From AP-15 sp050729795 (GTDB lineage Bacteria; Pseudomonadota; Alphaproteobacteria; ATCC43930; CGMCC-115725): a stretch of 64,000 nucleotides of DNA. Made by a program: the position numbers and the translations under genes. Each line of letters begins with the position of its first letter. The stretch's first letter is position 1. The notes under the pieces were generated by a model. The model did not search any database. It had not been told where the DNA came from and saw only the letters and a list, made by a program, of their open reading frames with translations. The stretch lies in NCBI GenBank assembly GCA_050729795.1, contig JBOHME010000002.1, forward strand, positions 51,790 to 115,789, in the 5' to 3' direction. Positions 14,064 to 23,173 of this stretch are shown here, one piece after another.

Positions 14064-16739
14064 TCATGCTCCTGTAGTGCCAATAAACGTCCATGCCAGG
14101 TTGGCCAGGGTCGGGTCCGGCGACGCCGGTGCCGTCAGGGTCAATACATCGCCGGCATTGAATGTCGTCGCCGCCGGCATCGTGAACGTTGCGGTGGTCG
14201 CGGCCGCGGCGAACACCATGCTGGCGACATTGGCGCCGTTCTTCTGCACCTCGAAGACGGCCGTCGCGGTGGCGCCAACTCCGGCTGTTCCCTGACTGCC
14301 GGCCAACCCTGCCGGGAAGGTCACAGCCGTGGCGAAGACATAGCGTTGCAGCACCAGGCTGGTGCTGGGTTGGCCATTGACAAAGGTGCCGGTGACAACA
14401 TTTGTCGTCGCCTGCCCGGCACCGGTGATCGCGTAGCTGTAGGCCGGGACCGAAGCCAGGTCTTGAACGCCGCCGCCGACGATGTTCAGCGACACGAATT
14501 TCAGATAGATCGTCTGCCCGATCAGATTGGCCGGATAGGGGAAATGCCCGATTGCGCCATTGAGCAACGAAAACTGGCTGCCCGACGGGTGATCGGCGAT
14601 CGCCGTGCCATAGGCACCGCGGTAGAGTGTCGTCAGATCGTATTGCGATCCCCCGGTCAGGGTGGCGGTCTGGTAGGCGAGCAGCTCGCCGCCGAGATAG
14701 CTCAGCGTCGCCAGATTCTGCGCATCGGTCGGCGAGACTGAAATCAGCGAGCTGCGGCTCTCGCTGAGATCGACCGCCAGGGTATCGACTGTATCCGGCG
14801 AGGTATGCGGCGGCAGATCGGCGGTCGAAACCCCTTGTGTTGCCGGTGCCTCGACCGTCCCGGCGAGCGCGTAGGAACTGCCGTCGCTCGAGATCCAGAC
14901 CTGCGCCGAGCCCCAGTTCGATCCGCCTGACAGCCCGATCCAGATTTCGAGATCGCCCGAGAGGAGCCCCGCCGGCGGCTCAAAGATCAGCGGCGGGTTG
15001 ACATTGCCGGGTGCCGCATTGTAGTTCGGCACATAGCCGGCGCTGCCTCCTTTGGGATAGAGGACGGCGGTCGAGTAACCGCCAACAAAGTCCTCGGCGG
15101 TGATCGCCAGCGTGCCCTCGTCATCCTCCTCGACCGCGGTGACGCGGATCGTCAACGCAGTGGCGCCGAGCCGCGCGTCGGTGATCTGCACCAGGTCCAT
15201 CGGCTCCAACAGGCAATATTTCCAGCCGAGCTGGAACGTGTAGGTGTTGCGGAAATAGAGGCTGCGCTGCAGCAACAGCTGCGCCGCGATCGGCCCGGCA
15301 TAGGTCGCATCGACGATCGCATTCGCCTTGAGCGAAGTGTTGCGGCGCACGCCATAGAGGTCGATCGAAGCCTGGTCGAACGCTTCGACGATCGTCGTGT
15401 TGTAGCTGTTGGAGCGGTCGAGGCATTCCACCTCGATCATGTTGTCGGCATCGGCCGGGGTCGAGCGCACGATATGCACCGGGTCATCGGTAAAGCCTTC
15501 GGTGATCGGTCCGGCACCCTGGCGCAATGCGGGCCCGCCGGGATTGACCCCGAGATTGGTGCCGACGCTCGACTCCTGGACGATGAAATCATCCTCGCCA
15601 AAGCTGTAGAGCACATTCGTATCCGGTGTGTAGGTGTAGAGCGCGCTGGTGCTGCCGACGATGATTTCGGAGGTGCCGCTGGCATTGCCGGTGATCGTGG
15701 TGCCAGCCTGCAGCTGGACAATGACAAGCGCGCTGACCGAGCAGGATGCGTAAAAGCCGTTGCCGCTCAGCGCTGCAGTGCCGGCCACCTGCTGCGCGAG
15801 CCCGGCGGCGGTGCTGGTGTAGGAGGTCTGGTCGGCGGTATCGGCGGTGTAGCTGACGGTAATTGGTGAGCCGCTGAGCACTGGGTTGGTGAAGGTCAGG
15901 CTTAACACGTCGCCGGCGACGATCGTCCCGGAGATGGTGACGATTGTGTAAGTCGCGCTCAGCGGCTGGTCGCCATAGGGCAGGATCTTCAGCAATGCGC
16001 CCGACCAGACGATCGCGCTGTTGGTGATCTTGGTGATGTCGCCGAGCGATTGCTGCGCCTCCTGCTGGGTGTTAAGCAGCGGCGACAGAAACAGGCCGGC
16101 GGCGGCGCAGTATTGCGAATAGCTGTCGAGGCTGTCGAGATTGCCCGCCGGAAAGCCGGCGCCATAGCGCGGATTGGTCAGGAAATCGGTGATGATCGCC
16201 GCCGGGTTCGCGTCATACCCGTTGATGCCGCTAGCCGCTTCGATGCCGATGACCTCAAATGAGAAATTGGGCAGGGAAGCGGTGCTGCCCAGCTGATAAT
16301 TGTCGAGCGTGACATTGGCGGTGCCGGAATAATTGAGCACCGTGTCCGGATGGTTGGTCACCCAGTAAGGGTCGGCCGGCTGACCATCGGCGCCGAGATT
16401 GATCGTGGACAGCCCGGGCATCGTGCTGAGCGCCGCGGTGTTCTTGTTCCACCACGCCGTGTTGATGCCGCCGATCGGACCCTGGCACACGCCAAGGATT
16501 ATCGAGGCGCTGTAATTGTATTGCCCGCTGCCAGTCTTGCCGCCGCCACCCCCTTTGCCCTTGAGCCCCGAGCTCGCCGGTGTCGCGGTGAAATCATCAT
16601 ACTGGATCAGATTGGGTGCCACCCGTGTCGTCCCGTAGACGAGCGGAATGACGCCGCCCTTTTGCGAAGTCTGGAATTGCAGCGAGCCGATCGCCGTCTT
16701 CTGCTTGGCGTTCGATCCGCCGCGAAGAATCCCGGTCAT
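14064..16739 (-). CDS. Phage tail tip protein (J-like, Phage-tail_3 type)
   Basis: This 891-residue protein is the tail tip or host-recognition protein. The N-terminus (SLQFQTSQKGGVIPLVYGTTRV) and following Gly-rich segment match the alphaproteobacterial phage/GTA family with a Phage-tail_3 domain. The central part contains beta domains with Thr/Ser-rich repeats (around residues 270-370), inserted where GTA relatives are shorter. The C-terminal 200 residues form fibronectin-like strands. It lacks the large N-terminal TIM-barrel domain of RcGTA gp15. It is the last gene of the tail block after the NlpC/P60 peptidase, the standard order. Tip assembly at the distal tail is expected. Confidence 0.85.
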   Translation of the reverse strand: MTGILRGGSNAKQKTAIGSLQFQTSQKGGVIPLVYGTTRVAPNLIQYDDFTATPASSGLKGKGGGGGKTGSGQYNYSASIILGVCQGPIGGINTAWWNKNTAALSTMPGLSTINLGADGQPADPYWVTNHPDTVLNYSGTANVTLDNYQLGSTASLPNFSFEVIGIEAASGINGYDANPAAIITDFLTNPRYGAGFPAGNLDSLDSYSQYCAAAGLFLSPLLNTQQEAQQSLGDITKITNSAIVWSGALLKILPYGDQPLSATYTIVTISGTIVAGDVLSLTFTNPVLSGSPITVSYTADTADQTSYTSTAAGLAQQVAGTAALSGNGFYASCSVSALVIVQLQAGTTITGNASGTSEIIVGSTSALYTYTPDTNVLYSFGEDDFIVQESSVGTNLGVNPGGPALRQGAGPITEGFTDDPVHIVRSTPADADNMIEVECLDRSNSYNTTIVEAFDQASIDLYGVRRNTSLKANAIVDATYAGPIAAQLLLQRSLYFRNTYTFQLGWKYCLLEPMDLVQITDARLGATALTIRVTAVEEDDEGTLAITAEDFVGGYSTAVLYPKGGSAGYVPNYNAAPGNVNPPLIFEPPAGLLSGDLEIWIGLSGGSNWGSAQVWISSDGSSYALAGTVEAPATQGVSTADLPPHTSPDTVDTLAVDLSESRSSLISVSPTDAQNLATLSYLGGELLAYQTATLTGGSQYDLTTLYRGAYGTAIADHPSGSQFSLLNGAIGHFPYPANLIGQTIYLKFVSLNIVGGGVQDLASVPAYSYAITGAGQATTNVVTGTFVNGQPSTSLVLQRYVFATAVTFPAGLAGSQGTAGVGATATAVFEVQKNGANVASMVFAAAATTATFTMPAATTFNAGDVLTLTAPASPDPTLANLAWTFIGTTGA

Positions 16740-16767
16740 TCAGAACCCAGTCGTGAAAGGTCGAACA

Positions 16768-17199
16768 TCAGCGATCGACAAAGGGGCAGAAAAACCGGGC
16801 GGCGCGCCCGGCGAGCTGGCCCTGGCCGGCATCGGCATAGACAACGCCGGCATTGTGCCAGGCATGGATCAGCCGTGGCCACGCAATGACAATCGCACCG
16901 TGCGCAAAACAGCGGCCAAAGCGGAACAGCACCGCGTCGCCCGGTAATGGCGGGGCTGCGATCTCGCGTGCATGGCGCTGCAATCCTTCGAGATAATGCT
17001 CGATCCCGCGATGCAGATGCCAATCGGGCGGGTAGAACGGCACGTCGACATGCGGGACGACCCCCGCCGCCTCATAGACTTCGGCCAGCAGCATCAGGCA
17101 ATCGACGCCGCCGCCCTTGACCCGGCCCATATGGTGATAGGGCGTGCGCAGCCAGCTCGCCGCCTCGGCGACAACCGCGGCGCGGCGTGGATCGCTCAA
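16768..17199 (-). CDS. NlpC/P60-family tail-associated peptidase
   Basis: This 143-residue protein is a cysteine peptidase of the NlpC/P60 class used by siphophage tails and GTAs (RcGTA gp14) to open peptidoglycan. The catalytic Cys is in GGVDCLMLL and the His in FAHGAIVIAW; a second polar residue follows in RLIHAWH. The N-terminal WLRTPYHHMGRVKG is typical. Its ATG overlaps the stop of the hub gene by four bases (ATGA). Length fits the single-domain phage form. Confidence 0.85.
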   Translation of the reverse strand: MSDPRRAAVVAEAASWLRTPYHHMGRVKGGGVDCLMLLAEVYEAAGVVPHVDVPFYPPDWHLHRGIEHYLEGLQRHAREIAAPPLPGDAVLFRFGRCFAHGAIVIAWPRLIHAWHNAGVVYADAGQGQLAGRAARFFCPFVDR

Positions 17200-18050
17200 A
17201 CTGCCGACTCGGGGGTCGGCACGTAAGGAACTCCGCCAAAATGCACCGCATTGTTGAAAATATTAGTGCAGGTGGCCAACGACCGGTCGCAGCCCGGCAA
17301 TAGCTGGAACTGGTCGCCGGGTGTCGGCGGTGACAGAAGCGCGAGCTTGACGGTGACGGCACCATTGCTCATTTGCGTGATCGTCCGGCTGTCACCGGCA
17401 TTGGCCCCGGTCAGACCGACGACAGTGCCCTGGATATAGAGCCCGGCGGGTGTCGGGTTGACCGCGCCGAGGAGCTGCGTCTCGCTCGATCCCGCCAGGC
17501 AGGCAAAGCTCGCCTGCAGGCTGGTTCGATCGAACTGGCACATCGCATCGCCGAACACGTGGTTGCATGATGGCTGCCACAGCCGCCGCGGCATCTGGAT
17601 GTTTAAGAGCTCGAGATGCGAGCGGCACTTCATGTCGATCGCGGTGCGGCTGCAATCGAGGTCGGAGATGCGGCCGGCGAACAGGATTACGGTGCCGGGG
17701 CTGGTATCGGAATAAGTCGGCATGAAGGCCCGCTCGAGCTGCAATAGCGCGCCGTCGAGCTGGCCTTGCCAGGCCGCTTGCAGCCACGGCGTATCGCCGA
17801 TCAGATCGGTGGTCTCGGGGTAGACCTTGATGTCGAGCTCATCGACCTCGGTCCCGATCACGGTCTTGGTTTTTGAGCGCTCGAATTTGGGGCCGAGCGC
17901 GAAGGTAAAGCCATTGGCGCTGATCGCCGTCGGCGCCGCCGAGTAGCGCAGCACACCGCCGCCGACCAAGGTGAAAGTGTAGAGGTCGGCCATCGTGAAC
18001 TCCTCGGCTGAATTGAGGAGCGCAATCAGCGCTGGAGAGGCGGGCTTCAT
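17196..18050 (-). CDS. Tail hub protein, DUF2163 family
   Basis: From the ATG at 18050 the protein is 284 residues and belongs to the DUF2163/BR0599 family, the baseplate hub of GTA-type tails (RcGTA gp13). Recognisable parts: the DLYTFTLVGGGVLRYSA strand, CRSHLELLNIQMPRRLWQPSC, and a Cys-rich C-terminus (PGCDRSLATCTNIF) that in this family is thought to bind an Fe-S cluster. It lies between the glycosyltransferase and the NlpC/P60 gene and overlaps the latter by four bases. An earlier in-frame ATG at 18101 would run into the glycosyltransferase gene. Confidence 0.85.
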   Translation of the reverse strand: MKPASPALIALLNSAEEFTMADLYTFTLVGGGVLRYSAAPTAISANGFTFALGPKFERSKTKTVIGTEVDELDIKVYPETTDLIGDTPWLQAAWQGQLDGALLQLERAFMPTYSDTSPGTVILFAGRISDLDCSRTAIDMKCRSHLELLNIQMPRRLWQPSCNHVFGDAMCQFDRTSLQASFACLAGSSETQLLGAVNPTPAGLYIQGTVVGLTGANAGDSRTITQMSNGAVTVKLALLSPPTPGDQFQLLPGCDRSLATCTNIFNNAVHFGGVPYVPTPESAV

Positions 18051-18063
18051 CGGCCATGCCCGA

Positions 18064-19143
18064 TCATTGAAACCGCGCCGCCCATTCGGCTTGAGCAGCA
18101 CCCGACCAGGCGCGGAGATCCTCGCTCTGCAGTGCGAGCCGCTGGTGCAGATCCGCGTTCCAAACGGCGTCGATCGCGGCTTCGATCGCGCCGATATCGC
18201 CCGGCGGGACTTGCGCGTAGCGGCCGAGCCACGGGATCGCCGCCGACCCGATCACCGGCAGTCCCACCGCCGCCGAATCCGCTGCGACGATGTTGAACGT
18301 CTCGGAAAACGACACCTGCATCGAAATATCGATCTCCGATGCGAGCCGCTTCAAGAATTGCGGATGCGGCACCCAGTCCTGTTCGATCAGCACATGCCGG
18401 CCGCCGGCGGAGCCGGCAAACAAGGCGCGCAGATTGTTCAATACCGCAGCGGCGCCGCCCTCGACACGGCCGGCATTGACGTGGAAACGCAGCTTGCGGC
18501 TCTGCGCATTGGCGAAAGCGATCGCGGCGATCGCCTGCACCAGATGGTTCTTCAATGGTCGGATCGCCCCGAAGCAGCCGATATGAAGCTCGTCACCGGC
18601 CAAGGGCGCGTGCGGCGTCGTCGCCGTCCGGCCGAGCAATGGGTAGAAATTTGGCCCGTAGGTGACAAGCGCCTCGGCATCGCCAAAATCGACGGCCATC
18701 GCGCGCAGCTGCGCCTGGGCTGCAGCGGAGTTGCACATGATTTCGACGCCGCGTTCCAGATAGCCGGCGATCCACGCGGCGGCGATCCCCTCATTGGCCA
18801 GAAACGGGGCCTCCGAATGGGTGCGCACAATCCATTGCACCCGCGGATGGAGCTTCTTCAGGATGTCGAATTTCTCGGGCACGACCCACAGCGCTTCGAT
18901 GATCGCGTGCGTCGGGCGATAGGCCGCGACCTCGCGGTCGATCGAGTTGTTGTCGACCACCTCGACGAGTTTGGCCGCGACACCGAGCCCGGCTAGCATC
19001 TCGACGAGAAAGGTGACCGAGTTGTGCAGACCCGAAGACAGGTCGCCGCCCGATTGCTCGCGCATCCCCCAATAACCCCGGCGGCGCTTGCAGATGAACA
19101 GCACGCGCGAACGGCGCTGCGGCGCCGGCGATCTCTGCGGCAT
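18064..19143 (-). CDS. Glycosyltransferase (GT-B, GT4-like) inside tail module
   Basis: This 359-residue protein resembles group 1 glycosyltransferases. It has an N-terminal Rossmann half (RVLFICKRRRGYWG) and a C-terminal half with GCFGAIRPLKNH, VLIEQDWVPHP and FSETFNIVAADSAAVGLPVIGS, the last matching the E-x7-E sugar-nucleotide region. No membrane helix or export signal is present. Its start is coupled to the stop of the DUF2460 gene (TGATG), so it is translated as part of the tail operon, between Dit and hub. GTA and siphophage tail blocks normally have nothing here. It may modify virion proteins or host glycans; the substrate is unknown. Confidence 0.8.
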   Translation of the reverse strand: MPQRSPAPQRRSRVLFICKRRRGYWGMREQSGGDLSSGLHNSVTFLVEMLAGLGVAAKLVEVVDNNSIDREVAAYRPTHAIIEALWVVPEKFDILKKLHPRVQWIVRTHSEAPFLANEGIAAAWIAGYLERGVEIMCNSAAAQAQLRAMAVDFGDAEALVTYGPNFYPLLGRTATTPHAPLAGDELHIGCFGAIRPLKNHLVQAIAAIAFANAQSRKLRFHVNAGRVEGGAAAVLNNLRALFAGSAGGRHVLIEQDWVPHPQFLKRLASEIDISMQVSFSETFNIVAADSAAVGLPVIGSAAIPWLGRYAQVPPGDIGAIEAAIDAVWNADLHQRLALQSEDLRAWSGAAQAEWAARFQ

Positions 19144-19763
19144 CAGATCCTCACCGAAATGAAGGTCAGTTTTTTGAGCTGCCACAACCGGTCCATGAAG
19201 TTTTCGAAATCGTAGCTGTCATCGACAAAGCGGCAGCGGAACCAGTAGGAAAAATCAGCGTCGATCACGACCCCGGTTGGTGGCGGAACCGCAAAAGTCA
19301 GCAACCCTGTGTTCGGATCGACACTGTAGGTGGACGGGTCCTGGACGATCCCGTTCCAATAGACTGCGCTCACCACATTGGGGGCGACGATCGGCTCGGC
19401 AAAGCCGCCATTCGACAGTGCCGTGCCGACCGTTCGCTGCAGCTGGAAAACCGCGGTGCTTGAATTGCCAGTGCCGAGATATTGGCCGGTGACCTGGTCA
19501 TCGCTCGGGTCCTGAAACAGGAATGTGCCGTACGCCCCCTGGCACGACAGAAAGAAGCCCAGCAGCGTGCGCAGCTCGTCAAAGCCGGCCGCCGGGTTGT
19601 CGCGCAGAAAGGCGAAGACGAGAGTGAACTGCCACAGTGGGTAGGGGTAGTCGAGCGCCCGCAATTCCCGGCCCGAAACCGCACGCTGGATGCGGGTCTG
19701 GAACGTCGGCGTCTTGGTGACGCTCCAGGCGAGCCCGGGGAGGCTTGGAAAGACCAGTGCCAT
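19143..19763 (-). CDS. Distal tail protein, DUF2460 family
   Basis: The 206-residue protein matches DUF2460, the Dit-like protein of GTA-type tails (RcGTA gp12). The conserved start VFPSLPGLAWSVTKTP, the YPLWQFTLVFAFLRD segment and the FFLSCQGAYGTFLFQDPSD motif are clear. It forms the ring joining the tail tube to the hub. Start and stop codons overlap the neighbours on both sides (one base each), indicating tight translational coupling from tape measure through glycosyltransferase. Confidence 0.88.
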   Translation of the reverse strand: MALVFPSLPGLAWSVTKTPTFQTRIQRAVSGRELRALDYPYPLWQFTLVFAFLRDNPAAGFDELRTLLGFFLSCQGAYGTFLFQDPSDDQVTGQYLGTGNSSTAVFQLQRTVGTALSNGGFAEPIVAPNVVSAVYWNGIVQDPSTYSVDPNTGLLTFAVPPPTGVVIDADFSYWFRCRFVDDSYDFENFMDRLWQLKKLTFISVRI

Positions 19764-21298
19764 CAGGCGCTCCGCAATGCCGCGCCATTGCGCATCGCGC
19801 GATTGATCGCGGCAACCAGAAGACTGCCGTTCGACTGGAAAAATTTGGACACCGATTGGCCGTCCATGGCCGAGACATTGAACATGACGTTGGCGCCTCC
19901 ACCAGCGGCTCCGCCACCACCGCCCGCGCCGCCGCCGGCGATCATCGACTGGAGCCCTTGGCTGATGTTGGCTGGCAGCACCATTTCATTGGCGTGTAGC
20001 ATGGCAAGAGAGGTCGAGGGCACCATCCAGCCGCCCTGCGCCGATGGCACGATGCCGCCATGCTCGAACCCGAACAGCGAGCCAATGCCCTTGAACAGGC
20101 TGCCGAACAGGCCGCCGCTCGAAGCCAGGCTGCCGAGCCCGATGGCGCCGAGCAGGCCTTGCGACCCGAACAGACCCTGGGAGAGACTGCCGCCGGCGAT
20201 GTCCTCGCCGGCCCCGCTGATGCCACCCCAGAAATCCTGGTCGCTGCCGCCGCTGCCGCCACCACCGCCGCCGGTGAGGCTCGCGCCGAGCAATTTGCCG
20301 AGGCCACCGAACACGCTCTTGACCGCGGAATCGACAAATTCGGCGATGATCGATTGGGCCAGATTGGACAGCGCCTTTTGTACCGTCGTCGTGCCCATGA
20401 TGATGCCGGTGATCGAGGTGTCGAGCGCGCGCTGGATCGGCTGCAGCAAGGCGGTCCACTGCTTCTGGCTGTTCTGCACCGCCTCGGTGTCGAGCTTCTC
20501 CTTGTCGGTCAGGTATTTCTGGTAAGCGATCTCCTGCTGCTGGGTCAGCTTTTCCTGGGTGCGGGCGTCGTCACTTGCCGCGGCCAGTTTCTTTTCATAA
20601 TAGTCCTGCTGCAGCGCCCATTCGCTGTCGAGCAGGTCCTTGAGCTGGGCGATCTCTTCAGCGGCCGAGCTGGTCCCGAGCTGCGCCTGCTGCTCGATCG
20701 CCGCCTTCTTGCGGGCGTAGGCTGCGTCGGTGACCTTTTCCCCGGCGGAGAGCGCGTCAAGCGAGTCGCGCTCGTTTTGCACGGCCAGCTGCTTTTCGAG
20801 CTGGTAGATGTTGTTTTCGACCGCCAGCTGCTCCTTCAAGCCGGCCGTGGTCAGCGCCAGCTTGTCCTGCCAGAAGGCCAGCTCCTGGCCCTTCGAATCT
20901 GCAAAATAGGACTGCTCGGCAGCAAGCTGGCTCTGCAGATCTGCGCGCCATTCGCCGAGGCGGTCCTGGCCGCCGCCGGACTGTCCTCCGCCATTCGCCT
21001 CGGTGACCGTGAGGCCGCCGCCTTGGCCGCTACCGCCATTCGCCGCCGGCGGTGCCGTGCCGCCCGCGGCACCCGCCAGCCTCGCCGCTCTCGCCTGCAA
21101 TGCGCCGACGGCCGTGCCAATCTGCGCTGCGGCGGCGCTGACATGCGACTGCGCCTGCTGTGCGGCGGCGCCAAGACCGGCGAACTGGGCCTTCATGGCC
21201 TCGGTAGCGCTCGCCACCGAATCCGCTGCCGTTGCCAGTCCCGATTGCAGACCGTCGGTCTGCGCGGTGATCGCGACGCTGGTCTCGATATCGGCCAA
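19763..21298 (-). CDS. Tail tape measure protein
   Basis: The 511-residue protein has the features of a short tape measure: an Ala/Gln-rich helical N-terminus (ATEAMKAQFAGLGAAAQQ), a Gly-rich hinge (about 80-115), long charged helices (about 130-310), hydrophobic Gly-rich segments (330-420) and a C-terminal domain with GIVPSAQGGWMVPS, a common tape-measure ending. Tape length sets tail length; by the usual scaling this would give a tail of roughly 75 nm. It sits in the canonical place between chaperones and Dit. Confidence 0.85.
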   Translation of the reverse strand: MADIETSVAITAQTDGLQSGLATAADSVASATEAMKAQFAGLGAAAQQAQSHVSAAAAQIGTAVGALQARAARLAGAAGGTAPPAANGGSGQGGGLTVTEANGGGQSGGGQDRLGEWRADLQSQLAAEQSYFADSKGQELAFWQDKLALTTAGLKEQLAVENNIYQLEKQLAVQNERDSLDALSAGEKVTDAAYARKKAAIEQQAQLGTSSAAEEIAQLKDLLDSEWALQQDYYEKKLAAASDDARTQEKLTQQQEIAYQKYLTDKEKLDTEAVQNSQKQWTALLQPIQRALDTSITGIIMGTTTVQKALSNLAQSIIAEFVDSAVKSVFGGLGKLLGASLTGGGGGGSGGSDQDFWGGISGAGEDIAGGSLSQGLFGSQGLLGAIGLGSLASSGGLFGSLFKGIGSLFGFEHGGIVPSAQGGWMVPSTSLAMLHANEMVLPANISQGLQSMIAGGGAGGGGGAAGGGANVMFNVSAMDGQSVSKFFQSNGSLLVAAINRAMRNGAALRSA

Positions 21299-21367
21299 AT
21301 CAGCCTCTCAGATAAATGAAAGCCGGCGCCCGGCGGTGGGTCCCGCCCGTTGGCGGGTCGGGCTCGC

Positions 21368-21778
21368 TCAGCCGGTCGGTTTGGCGCTGCGCTGCAGCTC
21401 GGCAAAATCGAGCACCGCCGGGGCGAGCCCGGCATGCACATCACCTTGGGCAAAGCTCGGCCCAAGTGCTGCGAGCAGCGCGCCGACATCGCCATCCGGC
21501 CGCCCACCCGCCCGGGGATTGGCGACGGTCTTCGCTGCGTTCGGCCGGCGGTTCGCTTTGCCGACGCCAAGATGCGCCGCCACCATCAGGTGCAGCGGCG
21601 GATGATCGATCCAGTAGCGGGTCAGCTCCTCGACTTCGAGCAAGGTCATCGCATCGATGACCGGGTAGGGATATCCGCAGGCGGTGGCGAGCAGCCCATA
21701 GATGTGTCCCCAGCCGTCGCCGTCTTCATCTGCGCCCCCGAGCCGGGCCCGGGGGCTACCGCTTCCCCCGGTGGCAGC
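21368..21778 (-). CDS. Tail assembly chaperone extension (gpT-like), probably made by -1 frameshift
   Basis: A frame offset by -1 from the preceding chaperone gene stays open through its 3' part and on to 21368. Only from about DEDGDGWGHIYG does it look coding: GLLATACGYPYPVIDAMTLLE, then ELTRYWIDHPP and MVAAHLGVGKANRRP. It has no start codon with a ribosome site of its own in the coding-looking part. The arrangement copies lambda G/GT, where a -1 slip joins the two. The left coordinate is the stop; the right marks a likely slip zone, not a start codon. Confidence 0.6.
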   Translation of the reverse strand, partial: AATGGSGSPRARLGGADEDGDGWGHIYGLLATACGYPYPVIDAMTLLEVEELTRYWIDHPPLHLMVAAHLGVGKANRRPNAAKTVANPRAGGRPDGDVGALLAALGPSFAQGDVHAGLAPAVLDFAELQRSAKPTG

Positions 21779-22062
21779 TCCCGCGTGCGCAGGCCCGAGC
21801 CGGTCAGCACCGCATTCAGCACCGTGCCGGCATTGCCGAGATCGAGCAGTCCTTCGACCGTCTCCACGGTCATGTCGGGGTAGTTGCGCTGCAATGCAGC
21901 AGTCACGATCTCGACGAGGACGATGATCTGGGTTTCGCCCATCTGCGCGCCGATCTCGGTCAGCTTGCGCACCTTGGGCATCAGCCGGCGCAACTGGCCG
22001 AGCGTCAGCGGTGGGATTGTCCATTGCTGACCGCCCATTGCGACCATGACACCAGGGATCAT
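21646..22062 (-). CDS. Tail assembly chaperone (gpG-like)
   Basis: The 138-residue product begins MIPGVMVAMGGQQWTIPPL and continues with helices (LGQLRRLMPKVRKLTEIG, IIVLVEIVTAALQRNYPD) typical of small chaperones that coat the tape measure before tube assembly. Residues 1-90 look conserved, while the last 45 (Pro/Gly/Thr-rich) look like out-of-frame read-through, as expected when the biologically useful ending lies in the -1 frame. It lies between the tail tube gene and the tape measure gene. Confidence 0.7.
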   Translation of the reverse strand: MIPGVMVAMGGQQWTIPPLTLGQLRRLMPKVRKLTEIGAQMGETQIIVLVEIVTAALQRNYPDMTVETVEGLLDLGNAGTVLNAVLTGSGLRTRELPPGEAVAPGPGSGAQMKTATAGDTSMGCSPPPADIPTRSSMR

Positions 22063-22099
22063 TTCGGGCCCGCCATGGCACAGGCCGGACAGAGTGGCA

Positions 22100-22846
22100 T
22101 CACTCGACCGTGCTCAGATAGCCGATCGTGCCCGACGCATCGGCGAACGCGCTGAAATCGAGCTCGCTGATCGACCAGTCGTCGACCTTGGTCGGCAGCG
22201 ACAGCTTGTTGGCGGTGCACGCATTGAGCCGCAAGGCCAGACCCTCGCCGCTGTACGTCGTGTAGAATGTCGCCTTGAAGGTTGGCGTCGTGCCCATCAG
22301 CTGATTGGTCAAGGTCAGCTGGTTGCCGCTGGTGGTGACATTGTAGGTATAGGAGATCAGCACTGCGGCATTGGCGTCGGCGGCCGAGAAGGTGTAGATG
22401 CCGGTCGCGAAATCGACCGAGTACTGACCGGCGGCCGAAGGCGTCGTCACCCGGTTGAAGCGCTGTCCGGAGCCGGCATAGGCGACGCCGAGATCGTCAT
22501 TGTAATGCGCGGCATTGGCGACGGTCACGGTAAACGGCGTCGTCGCCGGCACGCTCCCCGCTTCGAGCTGCGCGACTGCGAACTGGCCGGTCGCCGCATT
22601 CGTGCCGAAGAAGATGTCGGAATAGAGGAGCCCGAGAATCTGGGCGAATTTGGCCTTGCCGCTGATCTTGCCCTGGCCGCGGGCGATCGCGACCGGAAAC
22701 TGGAGCTGACCGTAGAGCTCCTTGTCGGTCCAGTCGAAATCGATCTGGATGTCCTGGAGCACGCCAAACTGGCGGGGGCCGATGCCGGAGCCGGTCGCGT
22801 CGGTGCGTTCGCCCCAGACTGCCCCGGAGCCGAAGCTGAGCTGCAT
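22100..22846 (-). CDS. Major tail tube protein
   Basis: The 248-residue, mostly beta protein starts QLSFGSGAVWGERTD and contains QDIQIDFDWTDKELYGQLQFP and an inserted Ig-like stretch (about 105-175, ending ISYTYNVTTSG). The C-terminus (DDWSISELDFSAFADASG) is typical of tail tube subunits of this phage type. The position between terminator-like and chaperone genes agrees. Subunits should stack as rings around the tape measure. Confidence 0.75.
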   Translation of the reverse strand: MQLSFGSGAVWGERTDATGSGIGPRQFGVLQDIQIDFDWTDKELYGQLQFPVAIARGQGKISGKAKFAQILGLLYSDIFFGTNAATGQFAVAQLEAGSVPATTPFTVTVANAAHYNDDLGVAYAGSGQRFNRVTTPSAAGQYSVDFATGIYTFSAADANAAVLISYTYNVTTSGNQLTLTNQLMGTTPTFKATFYTTYSGEGLALRLNACTANKLSLPTKVDDWSISELDFSAFADASGTIGYLSTVE

Positions 22847-22847
22847 G

Positions 22848-23090
22848 TCAAATACTCCTTTGCAAGTCTTCGCCGCGGATCTCCGCGCACGTCACCGGCG
22901 CCCGACCGGCGGGGTCCTTTCGAGACTCGATCAGCAGCAGTTTTAAGGTTTCCTTTGCCGCGTGAGCGATGTTCCACGCCGCGGTGTCGCGGGCGACCGC
23001 TGATCCGGGGAAATGATCCGCCCACCACTGTTCGATCAGTTGGTCGAGCGAGTGGGTAGACCGCAAGTGCGGCCCCTCGATCCGATTCAT
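22848..23090 (-). CDS. Small hypothetical phage protein
   Basis: The 80-residue product is charged and helical (SLDQLIEQWWADHF, TAAWNIAHAAKETLKLLL). It ends one base before the tail tube gene starts. Small helical proteins here are not part of the standard tail set, and its role is unknown. Confidence 0.6.
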   Translation of the reverse strand: MNRIEGPHLRSTHSLDQLIEQWWADHFPGSAVARDTAAWNIAHAAKETLKLLLIESRKDPAGRAPVTCAEIRGEDLQRSI

Positions 23091-23173
23091 GATGCCCTCA
23101 AAATTTTACCGGCCGGTATTTGCGCCGGCGCAAGGTGGTTGGACAGCCGCCGGCGGTGCCTGCCGCGCGGCGG

